Assembly: GCA_029309925.1 (NCBI GenBank)
Contig: JARKND010000005.1
Coordinates: forward strand, 186,001-250,000
DNA: 64,000 bases
Direction of reading: 5' to 3'
Source: Fulvivirgaceae bacterium JP3-4
Lineage (GTDB): Bacteria > Bacteroidota > Bacteroidia > Cytophagales > Cyclobacteriaceae
Part shown: positions 26,755 to 35,466 of the stretch, piece after piece
How the letters are laid out: every line of letters begins with the position of its first letter
Numbering within the stretch: the stretch's first letter is position 1
Translations under genes and position numbers: made by a program
The notes under the pieces: generated by a model
The model's database searches: none
Told to the model about the DNA's origin: nothing
The model's input: the letters and a program-made list of their open reading frames with translations, nothing else

Positions 26755-27700
26755 TGAGAAAGAGCCGTTGGGGGTAGATCACAAAATAATAAATCATCAG
26801 TACAGCTGAAACACAAATGATGCACATTTTAATGCTCCAGTGCATTGAAGCGTAGCGCGTAATGAATGACTCGATGAATCCTGCAATAATGAAAAAAGGA
26901 ACAAGGCCGACCAGTATTTTTATTCCCGTAGCAGCCCCTCGCTTAAACGATTCCATCCTTGAGTAGGTGCCTGGGAAAATGAGGCTGTTGCCGAGAACGA
27001 ACCCCGCAGCTGCCGCGATCACAATGGATGACAGTTCTATCGTTCCATGCAGCATGATCACCGGCAGCGCATGTGACAATTGATTCTGATCATAGAAAAA
27101 AGTAACAAAGCTTCCGACCATCAGGCCATTATAAAACAGATAGAGACCCGTGCCCAATGAACTGAATACGCCCAGAACGAAGATCCGGAATGCCACCAGC
27201 ACGTTGTTCCAGGTGATCAGTACAAACATCGTGAGTTCGTCCATCGTGGAATAAACATCAGTGGGTTTGCCTTTTCCTATGTTGTCGAGCGTCATGTTGA
27301 CGTAGCTGTCGCCCATCACCAACCGTACAAACGTGTCATCGTAGAGTGTCGACACAGCACCGATCACGCCTGCCATAACAAATACGATTAAGGAATAAAG
27401 CAGTGGCTTGCGCGAAGCATACATCGCTTCGGGAATCTCATACTTCCAGAAACGGACAAAACGATTGCTGTCCTCCTTCTTGTTCTTGTAAATCTGCAAA
27501 TGCACTTTGCTGGCAAGGGCATTGAGATACGCTGTTGTCCGCGTATTCGGATATTGCGTCCGCGCAAAGGAAAGGTCGTCTGTAAGCTGAATAAACAGCT
27601 CGGCAAGCCTGTCCGGATCGGCATGCCGCTGATCCTTTGCAACCTGCTCAAACTCTTCCCAGCGTGGCTTGTTCTGCCTGACGAATGCTGCCTCCTTCAT
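26702..27700 (-). CDS. Stage II sporulation protein M-like membrane protein (SpoIIM/DUF95)
   Basis: A 332-residue protein: a soluble helical N-terminal part (1-95, with KPRWEEFEQVAKDQRHADPDRLAELFIQL) followed by about six transmembrane helices and the SpoIIM-family core (YNGLMVGSFVTFFYDQ, LPVIMLHGTIELSSIVIAAAAGFVLGNSLIFPG). In Bacillus SpoIIM belongs to the engulfment peptidoglycan-hydrolase complex; in non-sporulating Bacteroidota the role is unknown. HGTIELS is the best conserved stretch. ATG at 27700 was preferred to TTG at 27712. It is the first gene of a seven-gene leftward operon ending with the metalloprotease. Confidence 0.87.
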   Translation of the reverse strand: MKEAAFVRQNKPRWEEFEQVAKDQRHADPDRLAELFIQLTDDLSFARTQYPNTRTTAYLNALASKVHLQIYKNKKEDSNRFVRFWKYEIPEAMYASRKPLLYSLIVFVMAGVIGAVSTLYDDTFVRLVMGDSYVNMTLDNIGKGKPTDVYSTMDELTMFVLITWNNVLVAFRIFVLGVFSSLGTGLYLFYNGLMVGSFVTFFYDQNQLSHALPVIMLHGTIELSSIVIAAAAGFVLGNSLIFPGTYSRMESFKRGAATGIKILVGLVPFFIIAGFIESFITRYASMHWSIKMCIICVSAVLMIYYFVIYPQRLFLNGKFSSNQLSQNARLQQ

Positions 27701-27761
27701 ATTCCTCAGCAATTATTACGGCATCCTTTTCCATGTTTTCACAGGGCGGATGATTTTCAGC

Positions 27762-29009
27762 TTAACCTTTTTCGGCTACCTCAATTACCTTGTTCCATAC
27801 GCGAAACACATTCTTGTAGCAGATCTTTTCAATGTCAGCGGGGCTGTAACCGCGCTTTAACAGAACAGCGATGAGGTTCGGGTAGGTTGACACATCTTTC
27901 AATCCGAGCGGCAGACTGTCGCCAACGCCATCGTAATCTGAACCAATGCCAACGTGATCGATACCCGCGAGTTTCACAACATGATCGATGTGATCAGCAA
28001 CGCGTTCAACATCGGAGAACAGCTCCTTGTGTTGTTTCCCAAACTGCTCGATGATTGGCTGCGCTTCCGGGTCGGCAGAAGTCAGTTTTTTCGACTCGAG
28101 CAAAGTCTCGAGTGAATCGCGCAGATCGTTGTTGGTACGCGCCACCGAATCAAGGAAGCTCGCTCCAAAGTTGATCTGAATTACGCCACCGTTCTTACCG
28201 AGTTCCCTGATCATATCGTCAGACATATTGCGATGAAAACCGGGTGTGAAATACCGACACGATGAATGAGAAGCGATCACAGGAGCCTTCGTTACTTTCA
28301 TCACATCATAAAATGTGCTGTCGGATACGTGCGAGATGTCAACCATCATGCCGATGCGATTCATTTCCGCTACTACTTTTTCCCCGAAAGGGCTGAGGCC
28401 GCTCCAGAGTGTTGTGGTATCATATGACGAATCGCAGATCTGGTTGTTCTTTCCGTGGGTAAGCGTAACGTAACGAATACCACGGTCAAAGAAATATTTC
28501 ACATTGGCGAGATCATCACCGATAGGAGCTCCGTTTTCCATTCCGAAAGGCAACGAAATTTTCCCTGCTGCTGTGTTGCTCTGAATCTCTGCCGGTGTTT
28601 TCGCAAGCGCAAATTTATCAGGGTGAGCAGTTACAATTCCTTCGATCATTGTAATGAGGGAATCTGCAAGCGCTTTGCCACGATCTTCTTTTTGCTGGTA
28701 AGAAGAAGGAATATAAATGGACATGAACGGTGCATCCAGTCCGCCTTTCTTCGCGCGTTCATAATCGAAGTCACCTTCTTCCGTGCTTAGCGGAATTCCC
28801 AGGTATTCACGCTCAAGTCTGAACCGTTTCACTTTCAGCCGATACGGTAGATCCACGTGGCCGTCAGTGATTATAAATTCCTGTGCGAGTGAATCCGCGA
28901 CTTTTTTGAGTTGATCATCGGGAAGCGATGCGTAGTTCTTTTTTTCAAGATTGGCACACGAAGAAAAAATCAAAAACAAAAGAGCCGGGAGCAGGAGGTT
29001 TACCTTCAT
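27762..29009 (-). CDS. Membrane dipeptidase, peptidase M19 (renal dipeptidase-like lipoprotein)
   Basis: A 415-residue zinc dipeptidase. The N-terminus is a lipoprotein signal (LLPALLFLIFSSCANLEKK, lipidated Cys18), so it acts in the periplasm. The metal site starts with ITDGHVDLPY (His-x-Asp) near residue 52, the bridging Glu is expected in PFGMENGAPIG, and His residues lie in DISHVSD and APVIASHSSCR; HVGIGSDYDGVGDSLP is the C-terminal signature. M19 enzymes cleave dipeptides, including D-amino-acid ones. The ATG at 29009 fixes the lipobox; the frame is open further upstream to 29075 but adds a basic leader that would spoil the signal peptide. It lies between the RDD and SpoIIM-like genes. 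Confidence 0.92.
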   Translation of the reverse strand: MKVNLLLPALLFLIFSSCANLEKKNYASLPDDQLKKVADSLAQEFIITDGHVDLPYRLKVKRFRLEREYLGIPLSTEEGDFDYERAKKGGLDAPFMSIYIPSSYQQKEDRGKALADSLITMIEGIVTAHPDKFALAKTPAEIQSNTAAGKISLPFGMENGAPIGDDLANVKYFFDRGIRYVTLTHGKNNQICDSSYDTTTLWSGLSPFGEKVVAEMNRIGMMVDISHVSDSTFYDVMKVTKAPVIASHSSCRYFTPGFHRNMSDDMIRELGKNGGVIQINFGASFLDSVARTNNDLRDSLETLLESKKLTSADPEAQPIIEQFGKQHKELFSDVERVADHIDHVVKLAGIDHVGIGSDYDGVGDSLPLGLKDVSTYPNLIAVLLKRGYSPADIEKICYKNVFRVWNKVIEVAEKG

Positions 29010-29065
29010 TTTGCGAAATTTGCGTTTAAGTTTATTTGCGGAAAAGTTATCGATTTTTTGAGCGG

Positions 29066-29776
29066 ATGCAAACAATAAGTGTACAGACGACCCAGAATGT
29101 TTTTATTCAGTATCCACTGGCCAGCGTGGGTGATCGGATACTCGCCTACATTCTTGACCGCATCATCCTGATAGCCTACATCGTTGCAATCGTTGGATTG
29201 TTCATCAACCTTGACGTGGAATTGATCTGGCTTTGGATCATCTCGCTGGCTGGGCCATGGCTTTTTTATCATTTGCTCTTCGAAATTTTCATGAATGGTC
29301 AGAGCCCGGGCAAGAGAGTGATGCAGATACAGGTTGTGCGTCTGGACGGAACGGAGGCCACTGTAGGCGACTACATTCTGCGCTGGGCCTTCAGTCTTAT
29401 CGATTTTTACATGCTGTCCGGAGCGCTCGCGGTGATTGTTATCGCGACCAGCGGAAAAGGGCAGCGCATCGGTGATATGGTGGCCGGAACAACGGTGGTG
29501 AAACTCATCGAACAACAGCAGATCACTGCAGAGAAGATCTTTATTACTCCGGAGCAAGCCTATGTGCCTTCATTTCCACAAGTGACGCAACTCGAAAGTC
29601 GTGACATTGAACTGATTCAACGGGCATTGGATGCACTTGCGCAGTTCGAGAATGAGCAACCCGTCATCCTCGTCACAGAAAAGATCAAGTCGATGCTCGG
29701 CATTCAGACCAGTCTGCCACCTGACAAATTTCTCTACACGGTTGTGAAAGATTACAACCACCTTGCTGCGCGGTGA
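29066..29776 (+). CDS. RDD family membrane protein
   Basis: A 236-residue protein whose N-terminal 150 residues form the RDD domain: LASVGDRILAYILDRIILIAY near residue 19 (the Arg-Asp pair), a second helix LIWLWIISLAGPWLFYHLL, the conserved NGQSPGKRVMQIQVVRLDG, and a third helical segment. The C-terminal 80 residues are soluble. RDD genes commonly neighbour SpoIIM-like genes in this phylum; here the M19 gene stands between them. Some RDD proteins act in sodium/proton exchange, but this one cannot be assigned. The ATG at 29066 was preferred to a TTG at 29036. The end overlaps the next gene by GTGA. Confidence 0.85.
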   Translation: MQTISVQTTQNVFIQYPLASVGDRILAYILDRIILIAYIVAIVGLFINLDVELIWLWIISLAGPWLFYHLLFEIFMNGQSPGKRVMQIQVVRLDGTEATVGDYILRWAFSLIDFYMLSGALAVIVIATSGKGQRIGDMVAGTTVVKLIEQQQITAEKIFITPEQAYVPSFPQVTQLESRDIELIQRALDALAQFENEQPVILVTEKIKSMLGIQTSLPPDKFLYTVVKDYNHLAAR

Positions 29777-30009
29777 GTGAACTGGCTACCATAACGCGGT
29801 CGCAGCTTGCGCTCCGAAACGGACAGGACAAACCGGAGGTCTGGGTAGCCTTTCGCGGACTGGTTTATGATGTCACTTCCTCGAGGTTATGGAAAACCGG
29901 CAAACATTACGAACATTGGGCAGGCCAGGACCTTACCGATGAGTTGAAAGATGCTCCACACACCGATAAAGTTTTCGATAAGTTCAGGGTGATCGGCAAG
30001 TTGATCTGA
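29773..30009 (+). CDS. Cytochrome b5-like heme-binding domain protein
   Basis: A 78-residue protein that consists of one cytochrome b5-like heme/steroid-binding domain (PF00173). It has the opening ITRSQLALRNGQD, the conserved VWVAFRGLVYDVT, and candidate axial histidines in GKHYEHWAGQDLT and APHTDKVF, though the classical HPGG is replaced by HYEHWAG. It starts with GTG inside the stop codon of the RDD gene (GTGA), so translation is coupled. Redox function is plausible but heme binding has not been shown. A short T-run follows the stop codon without a clear stem. Confidence 0.8.
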   Translation: MSELATITRSQLALRNGQDKPEVWVAFRGLVYDVTSSRLWKTGKHYEHWAGQDLTDELKDAPHTDKVFDKFRVIGKLI

Positions 30010-30044
30010 TTTTTTAAAGACACACGGAACACACAGGCTCGCAA

Positions 30045-30077
30045 TTGTTTTTTTATCCAATTCTAATTATAGCTTTG
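30045..30077 (+). promoter_or_regulatory. Promoter of the kinase-murQ operon
   Basis: TTG at 30045-30047, 22 bases, then TAGCTTTG at 30070-30077, followed by CA. This fits the Bacteroidota TTG / TAnnTTTG pattern. The start would be near 30083, giving a leader of about 29 bases before the ATG at 30112. Confidence 0.55.
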
Positions 30078-30111
30078 CATACCTTTAAACGCCAATACTC
30101 ATTCGTTAAGC

Positions 30112-30954
30112 ATGATTTTAATAGCCGATAGCGGAGGCTCCAAGACGGATTGGAGAATCATTCAAAAAGACGGGAAAATCGGGCAGGCAAGCGGACCTGG
30201 TTTCAATCCTTACTACCAGCCGATAGAAGATCTCAAAAAGAACGTTCAGGAAATATTGATTCCGCAGGTCAACGGCACTGTCGATAAGATTTTCTTTTAT
30301 GGCGCAGGCGTTTCGTCTCTTAAAAATCAGCTGACAATTAAAAGCGCGTTCCTCGAATTCTTTCCCGAAGCGCACATCGAGATTGGGTGGGATCTCCTGG
30401 CCGCTGCGCGCGCACTCTGCGGGCATGAGCCCGGCATTGCCTGCATCATGGGAACAGGCTCAAACTCCTGCCTTTACGATGGCACCAACATCACCGACAA
30501 CGTAGCAAACCTCGGCTGGATCCTGGCCGATGAGGGCTCAGGTGCAAACATTGGAAAAAAATTTCTCGTGGATTATCTCCGCAAGAAAATGCCGGAAAAA
30601 CTTGCAGCACAATTTCACCAGCGCTTCCCGCTGAACCGCGAAGAATTTCTTGAGAAGGTCTATCAGCAGGAAAAGCCCAGTGCATTTCTCGCAAGCTTTG
30701 CAAAGTTCATTTTCCAGCATCTAGATGAACCCTATTGCTACAAACTGATCTACGACAGCTTTGCTGAATTCTACGAGAACAATGTGATGAAGTACGATAA
30801 CTACAAGAACCTGAAAGTACATTTTACGGGTTCGATCGCATTTTACTTCAGCGACATTCTCCGGCAGGTAGCCAATGACAAAGGAATTACGGTTAAGAAT
30901 ATCCTTGAAGGTCCTATCGCAGGACTTACCCTGTTCCACCAGAACTCAAAATAG
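30112..30954 (+). CDS. BadF/BadG/BcrA/BcrD-type sugar kinase (N-acetylglucosamine / N-acetylmuramic acid kinase)
   Basis: A 280-residue ASKHA-fold kinase. ADSGGSKTDWRI at residues 4-15 is the first phosphate loop, ACIMGTGSNSCLYDG near 108 the second, and LADEGSGANIGKKF near 141 is typical of eukaryotic-type GlcNAc kinase relatives. Clostridial and Tannerella MurK enzymes of this superfamily phosphorylate MurNAc, and clostridial MurK also GlcNAc. The next gene is murQ, which uses MurNAc 6-phosphate, so a MurK-like role in cell-wall recycling is the simplest reading; GlcNAc kinase alone is the alternative. murQ begins 41 bases downstream and shares the promoter at 30045-30077. Confidence 0.85.
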   Translation: MILIADSGGSKTDWRIIQKDGKIGQASGPGFNPYYQPIEDLKKNVQEILIPQVNGTVDKIFFYGAGVSSLKNQLTIKSAFLEFFPEAHIEIGWDLLAAARALCGHEPGIACIMGTGSNSCLYDGTNITDNVANLGWILADEGSGANIGKKFLVDYLRKKMPEKLAAQFHQRFPLNREEFLEKVYQQEKPSAFLASFAKFIFQHLDEPYCYKLIYDSFAEFYENNVMKYDNYKNLKVHFTGSIAFYFSDILRQVANDKGITVKNILEGPIAGLTLFHQNSK

Positions 30955-30995
30955 ACGCCACACAATTTCCCATTTTTGCTAGAAGGCATTTTACG

Positions 30996-31811
30996 ATGAC
31001 AACAACTGAAGCTTCCTCGAATTACAGTGACCTTGAAAAAATGAGCACGCATGACTTGCTGGTCAATATCAACAGGGAGGACAAGAAAGTACCGGATGCC
31101 GTGGAGAAGGTCATACCGCAGATCGAAAAGCTTGTCGAAGCGATTGTTGAAAAGATGAAGACAGGCGGGCGGCTGTTTTACATTGGCGCGGGCACAAGTG
31201 GGAGGCTTGGTGTTGTTGATGCGTCAGAGATTCCGCCAACGTTTGGCGTACCGCATGGCCAGGTTGTAGGCATTATTGCCGGAGGTGACACGGCTATCCG
31301 TAAAGCGGTCGAAAATGCTGAGGACGATCGCGAGCAGGCTTGGGACGATCTTAAGGATTACAAAATCAGTGCGAAAGATGTGCTCGTGGGAATTGCCGCT
31401 TCAGGAAGAACACCTTATGTGGTAGGCGGTTTGGAGATCGCAAGAAAGAATGGCATTACTACGGGTTGTATTGCGTGCAATACGCCAACGGAAGTTGCAA
31501 AACATTCCGATTTTCCAATCGAGGTGATTGCAGGCCCCGAGTTCGTCACCGGAAGCACGCGGATGAAATCAGGCACTGCTCAGAAACTCATTCTAAACAT
31601 GATTTCCACTTCGGTCATGATTCGTTTGGGAAGAGTTAAAGGCAACAAAATGGTTGACATGCAGCTCACGAATAAAAAGCTGGTTAACCGCGGCACAAAA
31701 ATGGTGATGGATGAACTCGGAATTTCCGAAGCCGAAGCCGAACAATTATTAAAGCAATACGGTTCTGTTCGTAAGGCTGTCGATAGCCGAAAAGGACATG
31801 CACGAAATTGA
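30996..31811 (+). CDS. murQ: N-acetylmuramic acid 6-phosphate etherase
   Basis: Cleaves the lactyl ether of MurNAc 6-phosphate to give GlcNAc 6-phosphate and D-lactate in peptidoglycan recycling. The SIS-domain core is clear: LFYIGAGTSGRLGVVDASEIPPTFG at about residues 60-84, with Glu in ASEIPP, AVENAEDD with the second catalytic Glu near 111, VGIAASGRTPYVVGG and GPEFVTGSTRMKSGTAQK. At 271 residues it is about 25 shorter than E. coli MurQ, mostly at the C-terminal helical end, as often found in this phylum. It follows the kinase by 41 bases and overlaps the next gene by 14 bases. Confidence 0.95.
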   Translation: MTTTEASSNYSDLEKMSTHDLLVNINREDKKVPDAVEKVIPQIEKLVEAIVEKMKTGGRLFYIGAGTSGRLGVVDASEIPPTFGVPHGQVVGIIAGGDTAIRKAVENAEDDREQAWDDLKDYKISAKDVLVGIAASGRTPYVVGGLEIARKNGITTGCIACNTPTEVAKHSDFPIEVIAGPEFVTGSTRMKSGTAQKLILNMISTSVMIRLGRVKGNKMVDMQLTNKKLVNRGTKMVMDELGISEAEAEQLLKQYGSVRKAVDSRKGHARN

Positions 31812-32364
31812 ACCATATTACAACTGGCTTAAGTATTACGACTCCGCACAAGATGATCGCTCACCGTTCTTCGGCAAGCAATACAATCACGACCAGTATT
31901 CTGAAACCATTTACGGCTACTACATAGATCCCGCCTGGGACTATATGGGATCAGAAACGCTGTACATTAAAATTCTCTACACAGATTACGATCTGGGCTA
32001 CACCGTCATAGAATTCATTGGCGAATGGAACGATGCCATCAACAACGACATCATGGAACTAAAGCGGAATATTGTTGAACCGCTATTGAAGGAAGGAATT
32101 AACAAATTCATCCTGATCGGTGAGAACATCATGAACTTTCACGGCTCAGACGACTGCTACTACGAAGAGTGGTTTGAAGATGTGGAAGACGGATGGATTG
32201 CTGCGGTTTCTTTTCCCGATTTTGTGCAGGACGAATTTAAAAAGTATCAGGTCGATCACTATATAAACATGGGTGGTACACTACAGATCGATAAGTGGCG
32301 AACCATGCAGCCTCATAATTTCTTCGAGGTGGTGAACGGGATGATCATGCGCAGACTGAACTGA
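31798..32364 (+). CDS. Unrecognised acidic protein coupled to murQ
   Basis: A 188-residue soluble, acidic protein rich in Tyr, Trp, Asp and Asn (EPYYNWLKYYDS, YYIDPAWDYMGSETLY, HGSDDCYYEEWFEDVEDGW). No signal peptide or membrane segment is seen and no family is recognised. A pattern of alternating strands and helices (TLYIKILYTDYDLGYTVIEFIG, NKFILIGENIMNFHG) suggests a small alpha/beta domain. Its ATG lies 14 bases before the murQ stop in another frame, so it is made with MurQ. This position suggests a link to cell-wall sugar recycling but gives no mechanism. Confidence 0.75.
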   Translation: MHEIEPYYNWLKYYDSAQDDRSPFFGKQYNHDQYSETIYGYYIDPAWDYMGSETLYIKILYTDYDLGYTVIEFIGEWNDAINNDIMELKRNIVEPLLKEGINKFILIGENIMNFHGSDDCYYEEWFEDVEDGWIAAVSFPDFVQDEFKKYQVDHYINMGGTLQIDKWRTMQPHNFFEVVNGMIMRRLN

Positions 32365-32386
32365 CAAGGTGAAGTCCTTCGCCTTG
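32365..32386 (+). terminator. Hairpin after the murQ operon
   Basis: CAAGGTGAA pairs with TTCGCCTTG over nine positions (one G-T pair) around a four-base loop, directly after the stop codon. A TTTTTT run comes 19 bases later, so it may work as a terminator or an RNA-stabilising end. Confidence 0.45.
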
Positions 32387-32698
32387 ATGTCGTTAACCGA
32401 GAGTTGTTTTTTATTCATTCATTACATCATCAATGATACTCTGCTTTCAAGGTAGTAGTGCCTTTCTAAAACGATTGTTGGTACCACACCTTTTCGAATC
32501 GCTGACAATCCTTTACTAAAAATTTCTTGAAAAACTTTTAACGGCTATCTGGCATACAGGGGATTGTAGACTCTTCTCGATGCAGATTGAGCTCCTCGCA
32601 ACAATTCTTCAGCGTGAAAAAAATCAATTTCACAGTTGCGACCTGGTGTTGTACCACGCGCATTCATGAAAGGGAGTTTTTGAACTAAAGGGGATTTT
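32387..32698. other. 312-base spacer without a gene
   Basis: AT-rich upstream region of the large T9SS protein gene. No ORF with coding character and no full promoter match were found. A GGGGA stands six bases before the ATG at 32699 and may serve as a weak ribosome-binding site. Confidence 0.5.
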
Positions 32699-35389
32699 AT
32701 GAAAGCTGTCATAGTTGGTTTTTTTATTTTCGTTAGCAGCGTTGCTTTCTCTCAGAATAAAACATGGAACTCTGCAGTGCAAAGCAACTGGAACAATGCG
32801 GCAAACTGGTTGCCTGCAGGTGTACCCACTGCAGCAAATACGGTCATATTTAATGGCGGAGGAAACTGTGTTCTCGATGTTGCTCCCACCGTTACCGCCA
32901 TTCAAATGAGTGTAACATATACCGGGCAGATTATCATGAATGGAAATACACTCACCATATCGGGCGCAGGGGTCAATATTCTTACAGGCGGATCGTTTTC
33001 AGGTGGGGGGATTGCCAGCACCCTTACTTTCAATTCGCAGACTGCGGTACCTTTTGCTGGTACCGACACCGATGCCAATGTCTCCGTCACGGGCACGCTC
33101 ACGACAGCGAATGGTGAATTTTCTGGAACAGCCAGTACGACTTTTGGCGGACCTGTGAACATCACAGCACATTCTATATTGCTCAACGGGAGCACTTATA
33201 ACGGCACAACGACTTTAACCAAGTCATCTATTTCACCAGCCACGAATAGCATAGGCACGGGGGGTAATTGGTTTAGGGGAACAACGACTATCCATAACGC
33301 GATGAATGCAACCTTCCGGACCGCCAGCACAACCGGTGATACATTCGATGGTGCGCTAACCTTAATTCTTGACGGCACAGATCCCGATTGCAAGCTGGAG
33401 CTTGCTCATGGCCTTGGTACGACCACCCAATTTAACAATAACATAAGGGTGAAAACGGGTGGTCTTGGTGCGGCCAACGCGGGACTTACTTCCGTTTCTG
33501 GCGGGTTTATTGCCGACAATGGTTGGATAATGTTTGGACAACCGGCTGCACCTTTAGCATCAGCGGTTGGAGGCTTGAGCACACTTGCAACCGGATTTAC
33601 CATACGCGAGGAAGCTGGAGCAAGTGTATTCGATCAGGAGCGCGATTTACCGGGCGAGTTTTTATGGGGGGATTTGGTGTTAAACAATTTCACACAGTTA
33701 GGTAATACGACCCAGAGCATCAACCTACGCATCCCAAACCTTCTCCCAGGCGATCCCTCCGTCACAGCGCTACGTCTTATAATTACAAACAGCACATTCA
33801 ATGGAAGCATTAACTCCTTCTCCGCTTCCAATTTGTACATCAGTGGATCTACCTTTAACGGCACGACAAACACGTTTATAAAAACGGTCGGCAGCGGTTC
33901 AGACGGAGTCGATCCCCCACCAAGCTTTCTTTACACCTGGGACGGTGGTAATACTTTCAATAATACCACGACAATCGAAAATCGAGGTCAGTGCACAATG
34001 GTATTAGCTGGAACAACGGGAGATACATTTAATGGTAATGTCACATTCACCAGCAACCAGGATCAGTCAGCATTCATGATAGCAAATCTCGGCACTACAA
34101 CGTTCAAGGGCAACATCACACTGGGACAGAACGATATAGTGCCCTCGCCACCAAATATACAATTCGGATACAGCGGAGGTTCGGTGGTGTTTGAGGGCGC
34201 TGCGCTGCAAACACTTTCGAGTACCGCGAGCATCCCAACCTTCCGCAGTCTCACGATCAAAAATGCAAACGGGATAACACTGAGTATTCCCATCGTCATC
34301 ACAAACAACCTCGATTTCGTTACCGGCATTGTCAATGGAGGAGGTTCGAATTATGTCAGTTTCCTCGATGGTGCAACAGCCACCAACGCTAAGAATTCAA
34401 GTTTTGTAGATGGCATCGTGCGCAAAACAGGAAATGACGCTTTCACTTTTCCCATCGGTGATAATGGAACCTTTCATCCGCTCGGAATATCCGCGCCATC
34501 AAATGCAACTTCGGAATTTTCTGCACAATACTTCCTGGGCGACCATGGTGCCGGTTCAACCGCAGATGGCGGAATGGTGAAAGTAAGTGACTGCGAATTC
34601 TGGTTGCTCAATAGGCTGGTGGGTACAGACAATGTCTCGGCAACGCTTTATTGGAACGAACCTTCATCCTTTTGCCATACTGACTATATCACACCCGGCT
34701 TTGAAGATCAGTTACGCGTGGCGCGATGGTCTGGCGCATTGTGGAACAATCTCGGGCAAACAAATTTGCAGGGTGCGGCTGCAGACGGAACAGATGGCAA
34801 TTTCGCAACTTCGGGCGCATTACCAGATGCAAACTCACATGCGTTAACATTTGGTTCGCTCGTGGTCCAGAACATGCTCCCAATCACACTCTTGTCGTTT
34901 GAAGTGGTTGCCACAAAAGAAGGCGCTGAAGTGCTGTGGCAAACAGCCACTGAGAACGACAACGACTTCTTCACGATCGAGCGAATGCAGCAAAGTGAGT
35001 TTGTTGCTATCGCAAAAGTACGCGGTGCTGGCACTACTAATACACCCCAGAATTACAAATGGGCGGATCGCAAGCCTTTGCCCGGCTTATCCTATTACCG
35101 ACTGAAGCAGACTGACTTTAACGGCACCTCTACTTATTCGGAAGTAGTTGCTCTGAACATTGAACGCAACGGTACGCCCTACCCGAACCCGGTGAAAGAT
35201 ATTTTGCATCTTGACGGGTTGACCATTGATCATGACTCGAAAGTCACAGTAAGCGATGTGACCGGCCATATAGTGATCAATGACTATGCAGGCGAAACGC
35301 TTGATGTAAGCAGTCTAAAGCCGGGTATCTACCACGTTGCCGTTCAGTCGGAAGGAATAATACAATGGTATTCGATCAAAAAAGAGTGA
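32699..35389 (+). CDS. Large T9SS-exported beta-helix-like surface protein
   Basis: An 896-residue exported protein. Residues 1-19 are a signal peptide (VGFFIFVSSVAFSQ). The region 20-75 (TWNSAVQSNWNNAANWLPAGVP) resembles the N-terminal repeat of autotransporter-like polysaccharide-binding or adhesin proteins. Residues 75-560 are rich in Gly, Thr, Asn and Ser and contain several copies of a (S/D/N)TFNG-x-TTT-like unit, for example STYNGTTTL, DTFDGALTL, STFNGSINS, STFNGTTNT, NTFNNTTTI, DTFNGNVTF and TTFKGNITL, as in a parallel beta-helix. After an Ig-like region the last 80 residues (YPNPVKD, VSDVTGHIVI, DVSSLKPGIYHVAV) are a T9SS type A domain. Adhesion or glycan binding is possible, not shown. 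Confidence 0.82.
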   Translation: MKAVIVGFFIFVSSVAFSQNKTWNSAVQSNWNNAANWLPAGVPTAANTVIFNGGGNCVLDVAPTVTAIQMSVTYTGQIIMNGNTLTISGAGVNILTGGSFSGGGIASTLTFNSQTAVPFAGTDTDANVSVTGTLTTANGEFSGTASTTFGGPVNITAHSILLNGSTYNGTTTLTKSSISPATNSIGTGGNWFRGTTTIHNAMNATFRTASTTGDTFDGALTLILDGTDPDCKLELAHGLGTTTQFNNNIRVKTGGLGAANAGLTSVSGGFIADNGWIMFGQPAAPLASAVGGLSTLATGFTIREEAGASVFDQERDLPGEFLWGDLVLNNFTQLGNTTQSINLRIPNLLPGDPSVTALRLIITNSTFNGSINSFSASNLYISGSTFNGTTNTFIKTVGSGSDGVDPPPSFLYTWDGGNTFNNTTTIENRGQCTMVLAGTTGDTFNGNVTFTSNQDQSAFMIANLGTTTFKGNITLGQNDIVPSPPNIQFGYSGGSVVFEGAALQTLSSTASIPTFRSLTIKNANGITLSIPIVITNNLDFVTGIVNGGGSNYVSFLDGATATNAKNSSFVDGIVRKTGNDAFTFPIGDNGTFHPLGISAPSNATSEFSAQYFLGDHGAGSTADGGMVKVSDCEFWLLNRLVGTDNVSATLYWNEPSSFCHTDYITPGFEDQLRVARWSGALWNNLGQTNLQGAAADGTDGNFATSGALPDANSHALTFGSLVVQNMLPITLLSFEVVATKEGAEVLWQTATENDNDFFTIERMQQSEFVAIAKVRGAGTTNTPQNYKWADRKPLPGLSYYRLKQTDFNGTSTYSEVVALNIERNGTPYPNPVKDILHLDGLTIDHDSKVTVSDVTGHIVINDYAGETLDVSSLKPGIYHVAVQSEGIIQWYSIKKE

Positions 35390-35430
35390 TTGATTAGCAC
35401 TTCGAAAATTAAATTCACGGCATTTTTGGG

Positions 35431-35466
35431 CAGGCTTGCTTTTTAAGCCTGAACACTCTACTTTTG
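35431..35466 (+). promoter_or_regulatory. Hairpin and candidate promoter upstream of the initiator tRNA
   Basis: CAGGCTT (35431-35437) pairs with AAGCCTG (35445-35451), a possible end of the T9SS protein message. Overlapping it, TTG (35436-35438) and TACTTTTG (35459-35466) are 20 bases apart, a promoter-like arrangement, but about 130 bases before the tRNA. Weakly supported. Confidence 0.3.

Noticed and set aside
26702-27700. Sporulation gene
   Set aside because: SpoIIM-like proteins occur in many non-sporulating bacteria; no other sporulation gene is present.
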